DNA of 64,000 nucleotides from positions 62,001 through 126,000 of the forward strand of contig NZ_SMRU01000015.1 in NCBI RefSeq assembly GCF_004354015.1, in the 5' to 3' direction. Below, one piece after another: positions 1 through 8,166 of the stretch (positions within the stretch are counted from its first letter, which is position 1; every line of letters starts with the position of its first letter). This stretch comes from Arthrobacter terricola. GTDB lineage: Bacteria; Actinomycetota; Actinomycetes; Actinomycetales; Micrococcaceae. A program made the position numbers and the translations under genes. The notes below the pieces were generated by a model. That model was not told where the DNA came from, searched no databases, and saw nothing but the letters and a program-made list of their open reading frames with translations.

Positions 1-1420
1 GCTGGCGGCCGCCACCGCCACCCAGCCGCCCGGCAAGATTTCCTGGCAGCACGGCATGGTCCCCTTCTACGGCGGCCGCAGCATCATGTGGAGCGCTTGG
101 TGCCCGCGGCCCGAGGAAGACGAAATGCGCGGGTGGCCGCGCGCCGTCATGGACGCGGCGAAGTCGCACTTCACTACCGCCGAGGACCTCCTCAACGTGG
201 TGTCCGCCGACAAGATCGACGCCGGGCGGTCCGCCGACGTCGTCAACCTCATCAACGACACCCGGCCGGTCTACGGAATCATGCAGAAAGCCCTCCAGGA
301 ACGGCTTGAAGCCGGACTGGACAAGATCGATTCGGCGACCCGCAGCATGCCGGCACCCCTCGCCGCGGCAACAGGGACGAGCTCCGGCGTGGACTTCGCG
401 AAGTTCTCGACGCCGGCAGTCCTCCTGGAGTTGTCGGACCGGCAAGCGACGCTCGAAGCCCAAGGCAAGGGCTCGGCCCTCCGGGTCGTCACGGATTGCA
501 CCGTCTTGAGCGTGCTCCAACAGGACGGAAAAGCCACTGCCCTGAACACCAACCGGGGCGTGGTGAACGTCGGCGACGCCAACCTCGTGCTGGCCATGGG
601 GACCCTTCCCCCGGCGACGCTCGTGCTCAATTCCTTCCCGCAGGTCAAGGGCGCCGGCGAGCAGTTCAGCGCCCACTTCATCACCTCGGTGGTGGCCCGC
701 GTTCCGCGCAAGGATTTCGAATTCAGCGAGCAACTCGGCGAACTCGAGCTCGCGGCGATCTACCTGGCCGGCAAGAGCAAGGCCGGAATGCAGTACCACG
801 TGCAGCTTTCGGTCCTGTCCGACCGTTGCCCGGACAAGAACGCCCAGAAGTCCGAACGCTACGCGCCCGACGTCGTCGCCACGGCCTCGCTGGCACAGTT
901 GCGGTCTTCGGAGGACTACCTCGTTTTCGTTTGCGCTGTCCTTGGCGAACTGGACGAGGGTAACCCGGAGAACCATTTGCGCTTGTCGGGCGGCGCGGAC
1001 CCAACCTGCAACGTCACCTTGAAGGTGCTGGCCAACGCCACCGATGACGAAACGTGGGACACGATGGACGAGGGCACCTTCCAGATGCTCGAGCGCGTCC
1101 TGTCCCCGGAAGGCGCGCAGCGCGTCGAATACTGGCACGGAGATCCCGACGACGGCACGTGGTCGGGCGAGCGGCCCACCATCCCGGAGCGCCGCGTCCC
1201 GGGCCTCGTCCACGAAAGCTCAAGCCTGCCGATCGGCGACGAGGAGGGCGCCGTCGTCGGGACCGATTACCGGCTCAACGGGGTGGAGAACGTGTTCATC
1301 ACGGGCGGCAGCCTGTGGCCCACTGGCGGGTCGTGGAACCCTACCATGACCATGGTGGCCCTCGCCCAGGATCTTGCCGAAAAGCTGGAGGCCGACGGCG
1401 GAGCGGAGGCTGCGCGATGA
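1..1420 (+). CDS. GMC-family FAD oxidoreductase, C-terminal part (5' end outside window)
   Basis: The reading frame is open from base 2, so the start codon and the N-terminal FAD Rossmann motif lie left of the window; 472 residues are visible. Close to the edge is FYGGRSIMWSAWCP, which matches the flavin-contacting loop of the pyranose-2-oxidase-like branch of the GMC family. The C-terminus has the family signature NVFITGG...WNPTMTM. The catalytic His/Asn pair is probably His at 1211-1213 (VHESSS) and Asn at 1337-1339 (WNPT). Family members oxidise sugars or alcohols with oxygen or another acceptor; the substrate cannot be read here. The stop overlaps the start of the PAS gene by 4 nt (ATGA), so the two are probably translationally coupled. 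Family assignment is firm, specificity unknown. Confidence 0.88.
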   Translation, partial: LAAATATQPPGKISWQHGMVPFYGGRSIMWSAWCPRPEEDEMRGWPRAVMDAAKSHFTTAEDLLNVVSADKIDAGRSADVVNLINDTRPVYGIMQKALQERLEAGLDKIDSATRSMPAPLAAATGTSSGVDFAKFSTPAVLLELSDRQATLEAQGKGSALRVVTDCTVLSVLQQDGKATALNTNRGVVNVGDANLVLAMGTLPPATLVLNSFPQVKGAGEQFSAHFITSVVARVPRKDFEFSEQLGELELAAIYLAGKSKAGMQYHVQLSVLSDRCPDKNAQKSERYAPDVVATASLAQLRSSEDYLVFVCAVLGELDEGNPENHLRLSGGADPTCNVTLKVLANATDDETWDTMDEGTFQMLERVLSPEGAQRVEYWHGDPDDGTWSGERPTIPERRVPGLVHESSSLPIGDEEGAVVGTDYRLNGVENVFITGGSLWPTGGSWNPTMTMVALAQDLAEKLEADGGAEAAR

Positions 1421-1842
1421 CCTCCACCCCGGTTGCCCCGGGACTCGGCGCCACCGCGGACCCGGTCATCCTTCCCACGGTCCCGCCGATGAGCGTGGCC
1501 GACGTGCTTGACCGCCAGGACGGCGTGTACTGGGTGGTCAAGGACGCGAACTCGGTTTTCCTGTGGGTCAACCAGAACTTCGCCGACCTCGTGGGCATGA
1601 GCAAGTCGGAGCTGATCGGCCACCAGGACTCGCGGGCGGAACACGTCGCGCACGACAAGGAAGTCATGGCCAGCGGGAAGCCGCTGCTGAACTTCCATGA
1701 GACGATCGCCGTCCCCACCAAGGACGGCGGCATGGTGAACGTGGACATCGTGACGCAAAAAGGACTGCTCCGCGCCCTGGGAAGTGACGAAATCATCGGC
1801 ATCACCGTGTGCTTCTCGCTGAAGGATCCGGTCGATGACTGA
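1417..1842 (+). CDS. single PAS-domain protein
   Basis: A 141-residue protein whose residues about 25-135 form one PAS fold: DGVYWVVKDANSVFLWVNQ, then the FADLVGMSKSELIGH helix, then a C-terminal beta strand (EIIGITVCFSLKD). There is no output domain such as kinase, GGDEF or HTH, so it can only act through a partner or by binding a ligand. The ATG at 1417 is chosen because it overlaps the stop of the GMC gene; the frame is open further upstream but that part is antisense-like noise inside the GMC gene. It overlaps the next gene by 8 nt. I infer a sensory or cofactor-binding accessory to the flanking oxidoreductase and cupin; this is not shown by the sequence. Confidence 0.8.
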   Translation: MTSTPVAPGLGATADPVILPTVPPMSVADVLDRQDGVYWVVKDANSVFLWVNQNFADLVGMSKSELIGHQDSRAEHVAHDKEVMASGKPLLNFHETIAVPTKDGGMVNVDIVTQKGLLRALGSDEIIGITVCFSLKDPVDD

Positions 1843-2347
1843 CACGGCCGAGGACTGGATCAAGCGACTGGACATGTCCCCCGCCAGCGTGGGCGGCTGG
1901 TTCGCACCGGCACTCGTGAGCGACGAGGACATCCCGGGTTCCGGCCTGCCCCCGCGTTTTGGCGGCAGCCACCCGCTCTACAGCTCCAATTGGTACCTGC
2001 TGCAAGCCGGCGACATCCTCCAACTGCACACCCTGAAGCAAGACGAGCTGTGGTTCTTCCACCTCGGGGCGCCCATCAGGATGCACGTGTTCTCCCCGGA
2101 CCGCGGCTATTCCGAGGCGCTCCTTGGAGCGGACCCGGAGGCCGGCGAGAGCCTGCAGGGCATCGCTCCGCACTCGACGTGGTTCGGGGCCGAGCTCGCT
2201 GGAAAAGGGTTCGCCCTGGTCAGTTGCAGCCTGTCACCCGGCTATGAGGCAGCAGACTCCGCAAAACCCACGCACGAGGACGTCGAGTCGCTTGTCTCGA
2301 TGTTCCCCGGCCACGCGGCGCTGATCATGCGCCTGGCGGCCGGCTAA
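1835..2347 (+). CDS. cupin_5 (DUF985) family protein
   Basis: A 170-residue single cupin barrel of the DUF985 type. Recognisable segments are SSNWYLLQAGDILQLHTLKQDELWFFHLG, where Asp-Glu-Leu-Trp-Phe and a following His fit the family barrel, and the second cupin half GIAPHSTWFGAEL...FALVSCSLSPGYE. Members are thought to bind sugars or small metabolites, and some are annotated as epimerase-like, but no reaction is established. It overlaps the PAS gene and is the last gene of the trio, followed 6 nt later by a strong terminator hairpin. Sharing a transcript with a sugar-oxidase-like GMC protein suggests that the cupin handles the same substrate or its product. Confidence 0.82.
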   Translation: MTDTAEDWIKRLDMSPASVGGWFAPALVSDEDIPGSGLPPRFGGSHPLYSSNWYLLQAGDILQLHTLKQDELWFFHLGAPIRMHVFSPDRGYSEALLGADPEAGESLQGIAPHSTWFGAELAGKGFALVSCSLSPGYEAADSAKPTHEDVESLVSMFPGHAALIMRLAAG

Positions 2348-2353
2348 CAACGT

Positions 2354-2385
2354 CTGATGCGCCGGTTCTGGGGCCGGCGCATCAG
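2354..2385 (+). terminator. hairpin terminator after the GMC-PAS-cupin operon
   Basis: A perfect 12-bp inverted repeat (CTGATGCGCCGG at 2354-2365 and its complement at 2374-2385) with an 8-nt loop starts 7 nt after the cupin stop codon. It is followed by GCTTCCCTG rather than a clean T run, as is common in high-GC actinobacteria. Confidence 0.75.
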
Positions 2386-2450
2386 GCTTCCCTGTACGAC
2401 GAACCGCTCCTCCCATTCCACAGGAGGCCCCTAATCCGTAAGGTATCGAC

Positions 2451-2810
2451 ATGAGCATCTACATCAGTCCTGACTCCGCGGCATGGTCGCTAACATCCAT
2501 GGCGGCTGCCGCTTCGGCAGGATCGATCGAAGATGTGCATGCAATGGCCAACCTCGTACGGGAAATATACGAAACAGAAGGCGTGGATGCCCTCTCGGGC
2601 GTAGTTTTCGCCCTGGCCCACCACCACAGCCTTTCGCTTCATGCGCTGGCCACCGCAACCGGGATCCCAGTCCACGAACTGCTCGAAATGCGCAGGCACC
2701 AGGGATCCACCTTCCATCACTCACCGTCCGGGGTAGCCTCCCGTTTCGATGGCCTGCCACCGGGTCTCCAAGCGAGCCTGGAACCGCTCCAAAATGAATC
2801 GGACGGCTAA
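2451..2810 (+). CDS. small hypothetical protein with HTH-like segment
   Basis: A 119-residue protein I do not recognise. The middle segment (about residues 62-85, SLHALATATGIPVHELLEM) has the spacing of a helix-turn-helix, so a small DNA-binding protein is possible. The N-terminus is Ser/Ala rich and the C-terminus is rich in Pro, Ser and His and probably disordered. An AAGG at 2440-2443 sits 7 nt before the ATG and an AGGAGG lies further up at 2422-2427. It stands alone between a terminator and the SAM-IV riboswitch, so it has its own promoter. The coding frame keeps typical high-GC third positions and I think it is a real gene, but its function is unknown. Confidence 0.55.
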   Translation: MSIYISPDSAAWSLTSMAAAASAGSIEDVHAMANLVREIYETEGVDALSGVVFALAHHHSLSLHALATATGIPVHELLEMRRHQGSTFHHSPSGVASRFDGLPPGLQASLEPLQNESDG

Positions 2811-2902
2811 GGCAATTCGGGGTCTGTAGCCCGCCGCGTGGCCGGTTACGGAACATGACGACGCCCGGTGAGGCAGGCCGCCGTCGTGGATGTTACTTTT
2901 CT

Positions 2903-2990
2903 TATTGAGTAATGAGCGCCAGCGCGAAGCCCTGACTTGCTGGTCGGCAACCCTCTCTCCGGCGGGGTGCCTCAGGTGACTACTCGGCGT
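2903..2990 (+). promoter_or_regulatory. SAM-IV riboswitch
   Basis: The segment carries the conserved core of the actinobacterial SAM-IV class: GCCAGCG...AAGCCC...GCTTGCTGG followed by CGGCAACCCTC and GGGGTGCCTCAGGTGA. The closing helix P1 can form between GAGTA at 2907-2911 and TACTC at 2981-2985. It lies 43 nt before the first gene of an operon ending in metZ, which is the usual position for a SAM sensor: high S-adenosylmethionine should lower expression of methionine synthesis. SAM-I, SAM-IV and SAM-I/IV share the core, so the exact subclass is inferred from the actinobacterial style of the P2/P3 sequence. Confidence 0.82.
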
Positions 2991-3032
2991 ATCGACACTT
3001 TCGAACTGCAAGCGTGACTGAGGAGCACCGCA

Positions 3033-3299
3033 ATGCCTGAACCGACTGAAGACAAACTCTCCTACCGCCTCATCACGGGTCCCGACACTCGGGAATTCTG
3101 CGAGCGGATCTCCGCTGCCCTGGCCGAGGGATACGTGCTGCACGGCAGCCCCGCCGCCACTTTTAACGGCACCGACGTGATCGTGGCACAGGCCATCATC
3201 CTGCCGGCGGCGATCGCCAGCGCGGACGCCGCGGTTGCCACCGCCGTCGACGCCCTCGACCAGGCCGACGAAGAGTTCGACGGCGAGGGCCACGCATGA
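3033..3299 (+). CDS. DUF1737 domain protein
   Basis: An 88-residue protein that is one DUF1737 domain: YRLITGPDTREFCERISAALAEGYVLHGSP followed by a hydrophobic strand VIVAQAIILP. The C-terminus is acidic and Ala rich. A GAGGAG ribosome site at 3020-3025 sets the ATG. It is the first gene after the SAM-IV riboswitch and overlaps the rhodanese gene by 4 nt (ATGA), so it belongs to the sulfur-amino-acid operon. DUF1737 has no established biochemical role. Its position suggests an accessory in sulfur transfer or in regulating MetZ, which is inference only. Confidence 0.8.
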   Translation: MPEPTEDKLSYRLITGPDTREFCERISAALAEGYVLHGSPAATFNGTDVIVAQAIILPAAIASADAAVATAVDALDQADEEFDGEGHA

Positions 3300-3706
3300 G
3301 CTACGCAGGCGACCTCAGCCCGCACGACGCCTGGGCCAAGCTGGAACAAGGTGCCATCCTGGTGGACGTCCGCACCGAAGGCGAATGGGCCCACATCGGC
3401 ATCCCGGACACCAAAGCCACCGAAAACGATCCCCTGTTCATCCAGTGGAACCTGGTCGGGGGAATCCCCAACACTCGCTTCATCGAAGAGCTGAAGCAGC
3501 AAGCCCCGGACGCTGAAGGCACCGAACTTGTCTTCCTGTGCCGCTCAGGCCAGCGCTCCATCGCCGCCGCCATCGCCGCGACGCAGGCAGGCTTCACCTC
3601 CTACAACGTCCTCGAAGGCTTTGAGGGGGAACCGGACCGTTACGGCGAACGAACCGTGAATGGCTGGAAAAACCGTGGACTTCCGACGAACCTGGGGAAA
3701 ATCTAA
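3296..3706 (+). CDS. rhodanese-like sulfurtransferase
   Basis: A 136-residue single-domain rhodanese. The N-terminal CH2A-like motif is ILVDVRTEGEWAHIGIP (residues 21-37) and the active-site loop is FLCRSGQRS with the catalytic Cys at residue 82. Such proteins carry a persulfide on this Cys and pass sulfur to acceptors such as cyanide, thiols or biosynthetic enzymes. It is coupled to DUF1737 upstream, and metZ begins at the base after its stop codon. Gene order suggests that it feeds or detoxifies sulfane sulfur connected with homocysteine formation. The family call is firm; the physiological acceptor is not known. Confidence 0.88.
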   Translation: MSYAGDLSPHDAWAKLEQGAILVDVRTEGEWAHIGIPDTKATENDPLFIQWNLVGGIPNTRFIEELKQQAPDAEGTELVFLCRSGQRSIAAAIAATQAGFTSYNVLEGFEGEPDRYGERTVNGWKNRGLPTNLGKI

Positions 3707-4915
3707 GTGACCTTCAATCCTGACGCCGCAAGCTGGAGTGCTGACACCCAGGCAGTCCGCGGCGGCCTTGACCGTACCAATTTCCAGGAGACCTCCGAGC
3801 CCGTCTTCCTGAACTCGGGCTTCGTCTACGAATCCGCCGAGGCCGCCGAGCGCGCGTTCACCGGCGAGGACGAACGCTTCGTCTACTCCCGCTACGGCAA
3901 CCCCTCCGTGGCCACCTTCCAGGAGCGGCTCCGCCTGCTGGAAGGCACGGAAGCCTGCTTCGCGACGGCGTCGGGCATGTCCGCCGTCTTCACCGCCCTC
4001 GGTGCGCTGCTCGGCGCGGGCGACCGCGTGGTCGCGGCCCGTTCGCTGTTCGGCTCCTGCTTCGTCATCCTCAACGAGATCCTGCCCCGCTGGGGAGTCG
4101 AAACCGTCTTCGTCGACGGCCCGGACCTTGAGCAGTGGCGTGCCGCCTTGTCGGTACCCACCACCGCGGTGTTCTTCGAGTCGCCGTCGAACCCCATGCA
4201 GGAAATCGTGGACATCGCGGCCGTGAGCGAACTCGCCCACGCGGCCGGCGCGACCGTCGTCGCCGACAACGTCTTCGCCACTCCCCTGCTGCAGCGCTGC
4301 GGCGACCTCGGCGCCGACGTCATCGTCTACTCGGGCACCAAGCACATCGACGGGCAGGGCCGCGTGATGGGTGGCGCGATCCTGGGCACCAAGGAGTTCA
4401 TCGAGGGCCCCGTCAAGCAGCTCATGCGCCACACGGGTCCGTCGCTCTCCTCGTTCAACGCCTGGGTACTGACGAAGGGCCTGGAGACCATTGGCCTGCG
4501 CGTCAACCACTCCTCGGCCTCGGCCCTGCGGATCGCCGAATGGCTCGAAAACCAGCCGGCCATCAGCTGGGTCAAGTACCCGCTCCTGAAGTCGCACCCA
4601 CAGTACGAGCTCGCCGCGAAGCAAATGAAGGCCGGCGGAACCGTGCTGACCTTCGAGCTGCTGCCGTCGGCCGGGCGCACCGCCAAGGAAGCCGCCTTCG
4701 CGCTCCTCAACGGGCTCAGCGTCATCGACATCTCGAACAACCTGGGCGATTCGAAGTCCCTTATCACCCACCCGGCCACCACTACGCACCGTGCCATGGG
4801 ACCCGAAGGCCGCGCTGCGATCGGCCTGGCGGACGGCGTGGTGCGTTTGTCAGTGGGACTCGAGGACGTGGACGACCTCATCGGTGACCTGGAACGGGCC
4901 CTCAAGCAGGTGTAG
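3707..4915 (+). CDS. metZ: O-succinylhomoserine sulfhydrylase (MetZ)
   Basis: A 402-residue PLP enzyme of the Cys/Met-metabolism family (trans-sulfuration fold). It condenses an activated homoserine ester with sulfide to give homocysteine in the cytoplasm. Visible marks are SRYGNPSV near residue 63, the substrate-phosphate loop ASGMSAV, the cofactor Asp in VVADNVFATP, and the Schiff-base Lys at residue 212 in YSGTKHIDGQGR; the C-terminal VRLSVGLEDVDDLI is typical. The GTG start directly follows the rhodanese stop. The gene is under the SAM-IV riboswitch. MetZ is preferred over MetY (usually about 430 residues with insertions) and over MetB because of length and the DGQGRVMGG context, but an acetyl- versus succinyl-ester preference cannot be settled by eye. 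Confidence 0.86.
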   Translation: MTFNPDAASWSADTQAVRGGLDRTNFQETSEPVFLNSGFVYESAEAAERAFTGEDERFVYSRYGNPSVATFQERLRLLEGTEACFATASGMSAVFTALGALLGAGDRVVAARSLFGSCFVILNEILPRWGVETVFVDGPDLEQWRAALSVPTTAVFFESPSNPMQEIVDIAAVSELAHAAGATVVADNVFATPLLQRCGDLGADVIVYSGTKHIDGQGRVMGGAILGTKEFIEGPVKQLMRHTGPSLSSFNAWVLTKGLETIGLRVNHSSASALRIAEWLENQPAISWVKYPLLKSHPQYELAAKQMKAGGTVLTFELLPSAGRTAKEAAFALLNGLSVIDISNNLGDSKSLITHPATTTHRAMGPEGRAAIGLADGVVRLSVGLEDVDDLIGDLERALKQV

Positions 4916-4922
4916 TACCGGC

Positions 4923-6149
4923 TTAGGAGGGGGCCTCGCGCCAGTCTTGCCGCACCCACGTAAGAACGGGTTGCGGTTTGGTGTCGGTCTCGTCCTTTTC
5001 GGAACCCATCGTAATCTGCACGGCGTGCTCGACGACGGCGGCCAGCCCGGCGGCGTCGGGCCTGCCGTTGTGGTTCCGGCTCCAGCGCCCGGCGACGGTG
5101 CGCTGTTCAATCGCGCCGTTGCCGCGGCCCAAAAGGGCCGCCACGCCGGCTTGGACAAGATCGAACTCGCCCTGTTCGGCAAGGACAGGTTCGAGGTACT
5201 CCACAAGCGACCAGACGACGTCGGCAGCGGGTTCCGGCCGGAACGTGCCAAAATCCAGCAGTTCCGTGCGGAGACCGAAATTGCTGGCCTGCCACGATGC
5301 CATCCGCAATAGCGCGGTGGGAACGGACGCGGGTTCGACGCCGGAATGGTGTTCACGCACCGCGGTTTCCACAAGGGCCCTAACGAGCACTGCAATGAGG
5401 GCCGCGTCCTCCGCACGGAGGCAGACGTCCGCCACCCGCACTTCGACAGTGGGAACGTGCCGGGACAGGCGGGCGTCGAAATAGATCATGCCTTCGTCCA
5501 GCAACACCCCGGTCTCGATCAACCTCCTGACCACTCGACGGTACGAAGCCAGGGAACCGTAAATAGGCGAGGGACCCGACGAAGGCCAGCGGTTCCAAGC
5601 CTGCGTCCGGTAGCTTTCAAAACCTGTTGCCAGCCCGCGCCAGTAGGGCGAATTCGCGCTGATCGCCGTCAGGACCGCGAGTTTGTCCCGGATATGGTCA
5701 AGGACAACCACGCCTTCCTCGGGCGACTCAATGGCCGTGTGGACATGGAATCCGCACGTGAGCTGCTCATGCGCTGTGATGCCGAACCGTTCGAGCATGA
5801 TGGCGTACCGCGGATCCGGGGTGGTGTGGGTCGCCGAATCCACCGGCGATGTTGCCAAGGCCGCTATCCCTGCGCCGTGGCGGCGGGCAGCGCGGCTCGC
5901 GAGCCCCCGTCCCCTCCTGATCTGGTGCAATAGCTCGGCATAGCTGCGGCACGGGCGGGTCTGGGTTTCGATCTGCTCAAGCTTGAGCTCATGGCTGAGG
6001 CCGGTGTCAGGGCCGTCGGCGTCGTCTGGATTCTCGTCGTCATGAGGGTCCTGGGCGATGCCGGACAAGAGCGCGTCGGCAAGGGCGAGCGGCTCGCCGG
6101 TCACAGGATCGACGATCAGCAGCTCCTCTTCCACCCCAAAAGTGCGCAC
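4923..6149 (-). CDS. carboxylate-amine ligase, GCS2/YbdK family
   Basis: A 408-residue protein of the glutamate-cysteine-ligase type 2 family. It opens with [15 protein letters not shown], the family's ATP/Mg-binding Glu cluster, and continues with CGFHVHTAI and [11 protein letters not shown], the expected substrate-pocket motifs. YbdK homologues show weak gamma-glutamylcysteine ligase activity in vitro; the true role in actinobacteria, which make mycothiol rather than glutathione, is not settled. It is convergent with metZ (7 nt apart) and follows the GntR gene on the same strand after a 72-nt gap. I see no clear terminator between metZ and this gene. Confidence 0.85.
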   Translation of the reverse strand: MRTFGVEEELLIVDPVTGEPLALADALLSGIAQDPHDDENPDDADGPDTGLSHELKLEQIETQTRPCRSYAELLHQIRRGRGLASRAARRHGAGIAALATSPVDSATHTTPDPRYAIMLERFGITAHEQLTCGFHVHTAIESPEEGVVVLDHIRDKLAVLTAISANSPYWRGLATGFESYRTQAWNRWPSSGPSPIYGSLASYRRVVRRLIETGVLLDEGMIYFDARLSRHVPTVEVRVADVCLRAEDAALIAVLVRALVETAVREHHSGVEPASVPTALLRMASWQASNFGLRTELLDFGTFRPEPAADVVWSLVEYLEPVLAEQGEFDLVQAGVAALLGRGNGAIEQRTVAGRWSRNHNGRPDAAGLAAVVEHAVQITMGSEKDETDTKPQPVLTWVRQDWREAPS

Positions 6150-6221
6150 GCCTCAATTGTGCGCCATCGCGGCGGCACCGAGACAGAGGCGGTCCGGCAT
6201 GTGTTTCGGGGAGGGCCCCGT

Positions 6222-6893
6222 TCAGGAACCTCCAATAATGGCCAGGCACTCGTTGCGGCTTTGCTCCACGTGGGCATAGGAGAGGGCGGCCGCAAGATCG
6301 CCTTGGCCACGCAGGATGGCCTCGACAATCGCGATGTGTTCGCGGTGCAGTTCGTGCTGGTCCCGGTCGGCGGCTATATGGAAGAGGCGGCGGACGTGGC
6401 CGTTGACCGGGGTCATCAGCTTCTGGAGGAGGCTGTTCCCGCTCAAGGCCAGGATCTCTTCGTGGAGCCGGGAGTTCACGTCGGCAATGTGGACGGCTTC
6501 GTCAGCTTCCGTCGCTTGGAGGGCCTCGTTGAGTACCTCGCGGAGACGGTCGGCCGATGCTCCCCTCGAACACGCCTCGGCAGCCAATCTTGCGGCGAGG
6601 ACCTCCAAGCTTGAGCGGACATCGAAAAGCTCGGTGGCGGCCCGAAGCGTCACGTGCGTCACCACTGCGCCGCGACGGGGAGTCGTGGTGATGTAGCCCT
6701 CGCTTTCGAGCTGGGGCAACGCTTCTCGCACCGGCACCCGGGATACTTGCAGTTTCTCGGCCACTTCGCGCTCGCGGATCCTTTCTCCCGGCGGAAGCGT
6801 TCCGTCGATAATGCGTTCGCGGATCCATTCGTAGGCACTCGTGGCGCGCGACGGCGACCCTACGGAGTTCTCGTCAAGCACTTCCGCCGACAT
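6222..6893 (-). CDS. GntR-family regulator, FadR/FCD subfamily
   Basis: A 223-residue regulator. Residues about 13-80 are the GntR winged helix (AYEWIRERIIDGTLPPGERIREREVAEKLQVSRVPVREAL). Residues about 90-215 are an all-helical FCD effector domain with the metal-ligand pattern of Asp/His residues (FDVRSSLEV, DVNSRLHEEIL, HREHIAIVEAI). A GGAAGG site precedes the ATG. It lies downstream of the cyclodeaminase gene on the same strand, divergent from the ABC transporter operon. FadR-type regulators bind TGG-N-CCA palindromes, and three such palindromes lie in the 7936-8395 intergenic region. I infer that it represses both arms and is released by the transported compound or a breakdown product. 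Confidence 0.9.
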   Translation of the reverse strand: MSAEVLDENSVGSPSRATSAYEWIRERIIDGTLPPGERIREREVAEKLQVSRVPVREALPQLESEGYITTTPRRGAVVTHVTLRAATELFDVRSSLEVLAARLAAEACSRGASADRLREVLNEALQATEADEAVHIADVNSRLHEEILALSGNSLLQKLMTPVNGHVRRLFHIAADRDQHELHREHIAIVEAILRGQGDLAAALSYAHVEQSRNECLAIIGGS

Positions 6894-6948
6894 GTGTTCT
6901 TCCTTCCGCTGGCCCGGTTTGCGCCTCGCCCCAAGTTGGCGCCCCGCC

Positions 6949-7935
6949 CTAGCGGGCGAGATCCACGCGAAGTCCTAGGCCAAATTCTAGGGCGCGGTCG
7001 TACAACAAGCGCCCGATTGCCAGATCCTGCAGGCCGATTCCGACCGAGTTGAAGAGCGTGATGTCGTCTTTCGCCGTTCGGCCCGGCTTGCTTCCGGCAA
7101 TCGCCTCGCCCAACTCCGCTTCCACCCGGTCAAAGCCGTAAGTGCCTTCTGAAACCGGGATGATGAGGTTTCCCGACTTTTCCTTGGCGGTCGCCAGGCT
7201 GTCGACGAAGACCCGCGATTTCAACACACCTTCCGAGTCGATTTCCCGGTGCTCGGGGCGCGGGCGCGAACCGACGGCGTTCACGTGAAGGCCGGGGGCA
7301 AACCATTTTCCGAACACTACCGGCTCCGTAGCGGGAGTAAGTGTGCAGAGCACGTGCGCCGATTCCACTACCTCTTGCACAGAACCAGCGGCCACGATAT
7401 CCAGCTTGTGGTGGGCCGTCTGGGCACGGAACTTCTCGAGGGTTGCCTCCGTGCGGGACCAGACGACGACCTTCTCGATCGGCAGGACCTCCACCATCGC
7501 CTCGACGTGGGCCACCGCGAGGGCACCGGCACCGACGAGGCCAAGGACCGAGGAATCCGGATTGGCCAGGTGTTTGCTGGCCACAGCGCTTGCCGCGGCT
7601 GTACGGATGCGCGTCGGGACACGGCCGTCGAGGATCGCCAGCGTCTCCCCCGTTGCCTGCGAGCTCAACAGAATGGTGGACCGCTGGGTCGGCAGCCCGG
7701 ACTCGTGGTTGGAGGGAATGTCGGCGAGCAGTTTCACTGAAGCCAAGCGGTCGACGTCGGACAGTGCGGCCATCGGCAGGAACTTGGCATCCGATGAGGG
7801 CAGGTGGAGGGATGCGGGGGCCGGTTGGTGCGCTGTTCCCGTTGCGAGGCTGTGGAATGCCCTCTCGATCGTGTCGATGGTGGCAGCCATGTTCGCCAGG
7901 GAGCTGAGCTCGGAGGCCGAGAGGATCAGGGTCAC
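6949..7935 (-). CDS. ornithine cyclodeaminase / mu-crystallin family dehydrogenase
   Basis: A 328-residue NAD(P)-dependent enzyme. The N-terminal half has the family substrate region ending in RTAAASAVASKHLA (residues 111-124), and the Rossmann glycine motif is LGLVGAGALAVAHVE (from residue 131). Family members perform ornithine cyclisation, imine (ketimine) reduction, or alanine and opine oxidation, so substrate assignment by family is unsafe. The start is a GTG with AAAGGA upstream. It is the first gene of the left arm of a divergon whose other arm is a peptide/opine-type ABC transporter, and it is co-oriented with the GntR gene. The context suggests it oxidises or reduces a C-N bond in the imported compound. 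Confidence 0.88.
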   Translation of the reverse strand: MTLILSASELSSLANMAATIDTIERAFHSLATGTAHQPAPASLHLPSSDAKFLPMAALSDVDRLASVKLLADIPSNHESGLPTQRSTILLSSQATGETLAILDGRVPTRIRTAAASAVASKHLANPDSSVLGLVGAGALAVAHVEAMVEVLPIEKVVVWSRTEATLEKFRAQTAHHKLDIVAAGSVQEVVESAHVLCTLTPATEPVVFGKWFAPGLHVNAVGSRPRPEHREIDSEGVLKSRVFVDSLATAKEKSGNLIIPVSEGTYGFDRVEAELGEAIAGSKPGRTAKDDITLFNSVGIGLQDLAIGRLLYDRALEFGLGLRVDLAR

Positions 7936-8012
7936 GTGTTTTCCTTTGCTTGTGGGGTGCTGAGGGGGGACCGGCCAGGCGGACCGCGTCAGTGGAGACG
8001 ATCATAGGACTT

Positions 8013-8024
8013 TTGGCATGCCAA
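8013..8024. promoter_or_regulatory. operator candidate 1 (TTGGCATGCCAA)
   Basis: A perfect 12-bp palindrome located 78 nt upstream of the cyclodeaminase start. It fits the TGG-N-CCA consensus of FadR-type GntR regulators and matches the core of site 3. It probably controls the leftward promoter. Confidence 0.65.
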
Positions 8025-8117
8025 GTGAAGGGTACTAGGCAGATCCTCGCGGCCGCGCACCTAAAAAATCCCGAAATCTCGCGGCAAAACCGCCAGCAAC
8101 AATCCTTAAGTCCTATT

Positions 8118-8131
8118 TTTTGTATACCAAA
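8118..8131. promoter_or_regulatory. operator candidate 2 (TTTTGTATACCAAA)
   Basis: A 14-bp palindrome with one mismatch (T for G at position 4 of the left arm). Its centre is 34 bp from the centre of site 3, so the two could be bound cooperatively by GntR dimers. Confidence 0.5.
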
Positions 8132-8150
8132 GCTCTGCTATCAAAACTCA

Positions 8151-8166
8151 ATTTGGCATGCCAAAT
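8151..8166. promoter_or_regulatory. operator candidate 3 (ATTTGGCATGCCAAAT)
   Basis: A perfect 16-bp palindrome, the strongest of the three, on the transporter side of the divergent region. The inner 12 bp equal site 1. Its symmetry and the neighbouring FadR-type gene make it the best candidate operator for the right arm. Confidence 0.7.

Noticed and set aside
3545-4789. A 414-residue open frame antisense to metZ
   Set aside because: Long antisense frames are common in high-GC DNA. The protein has no motif, is rich in Arg/Gly/Asp repeats, and metZ is certain.
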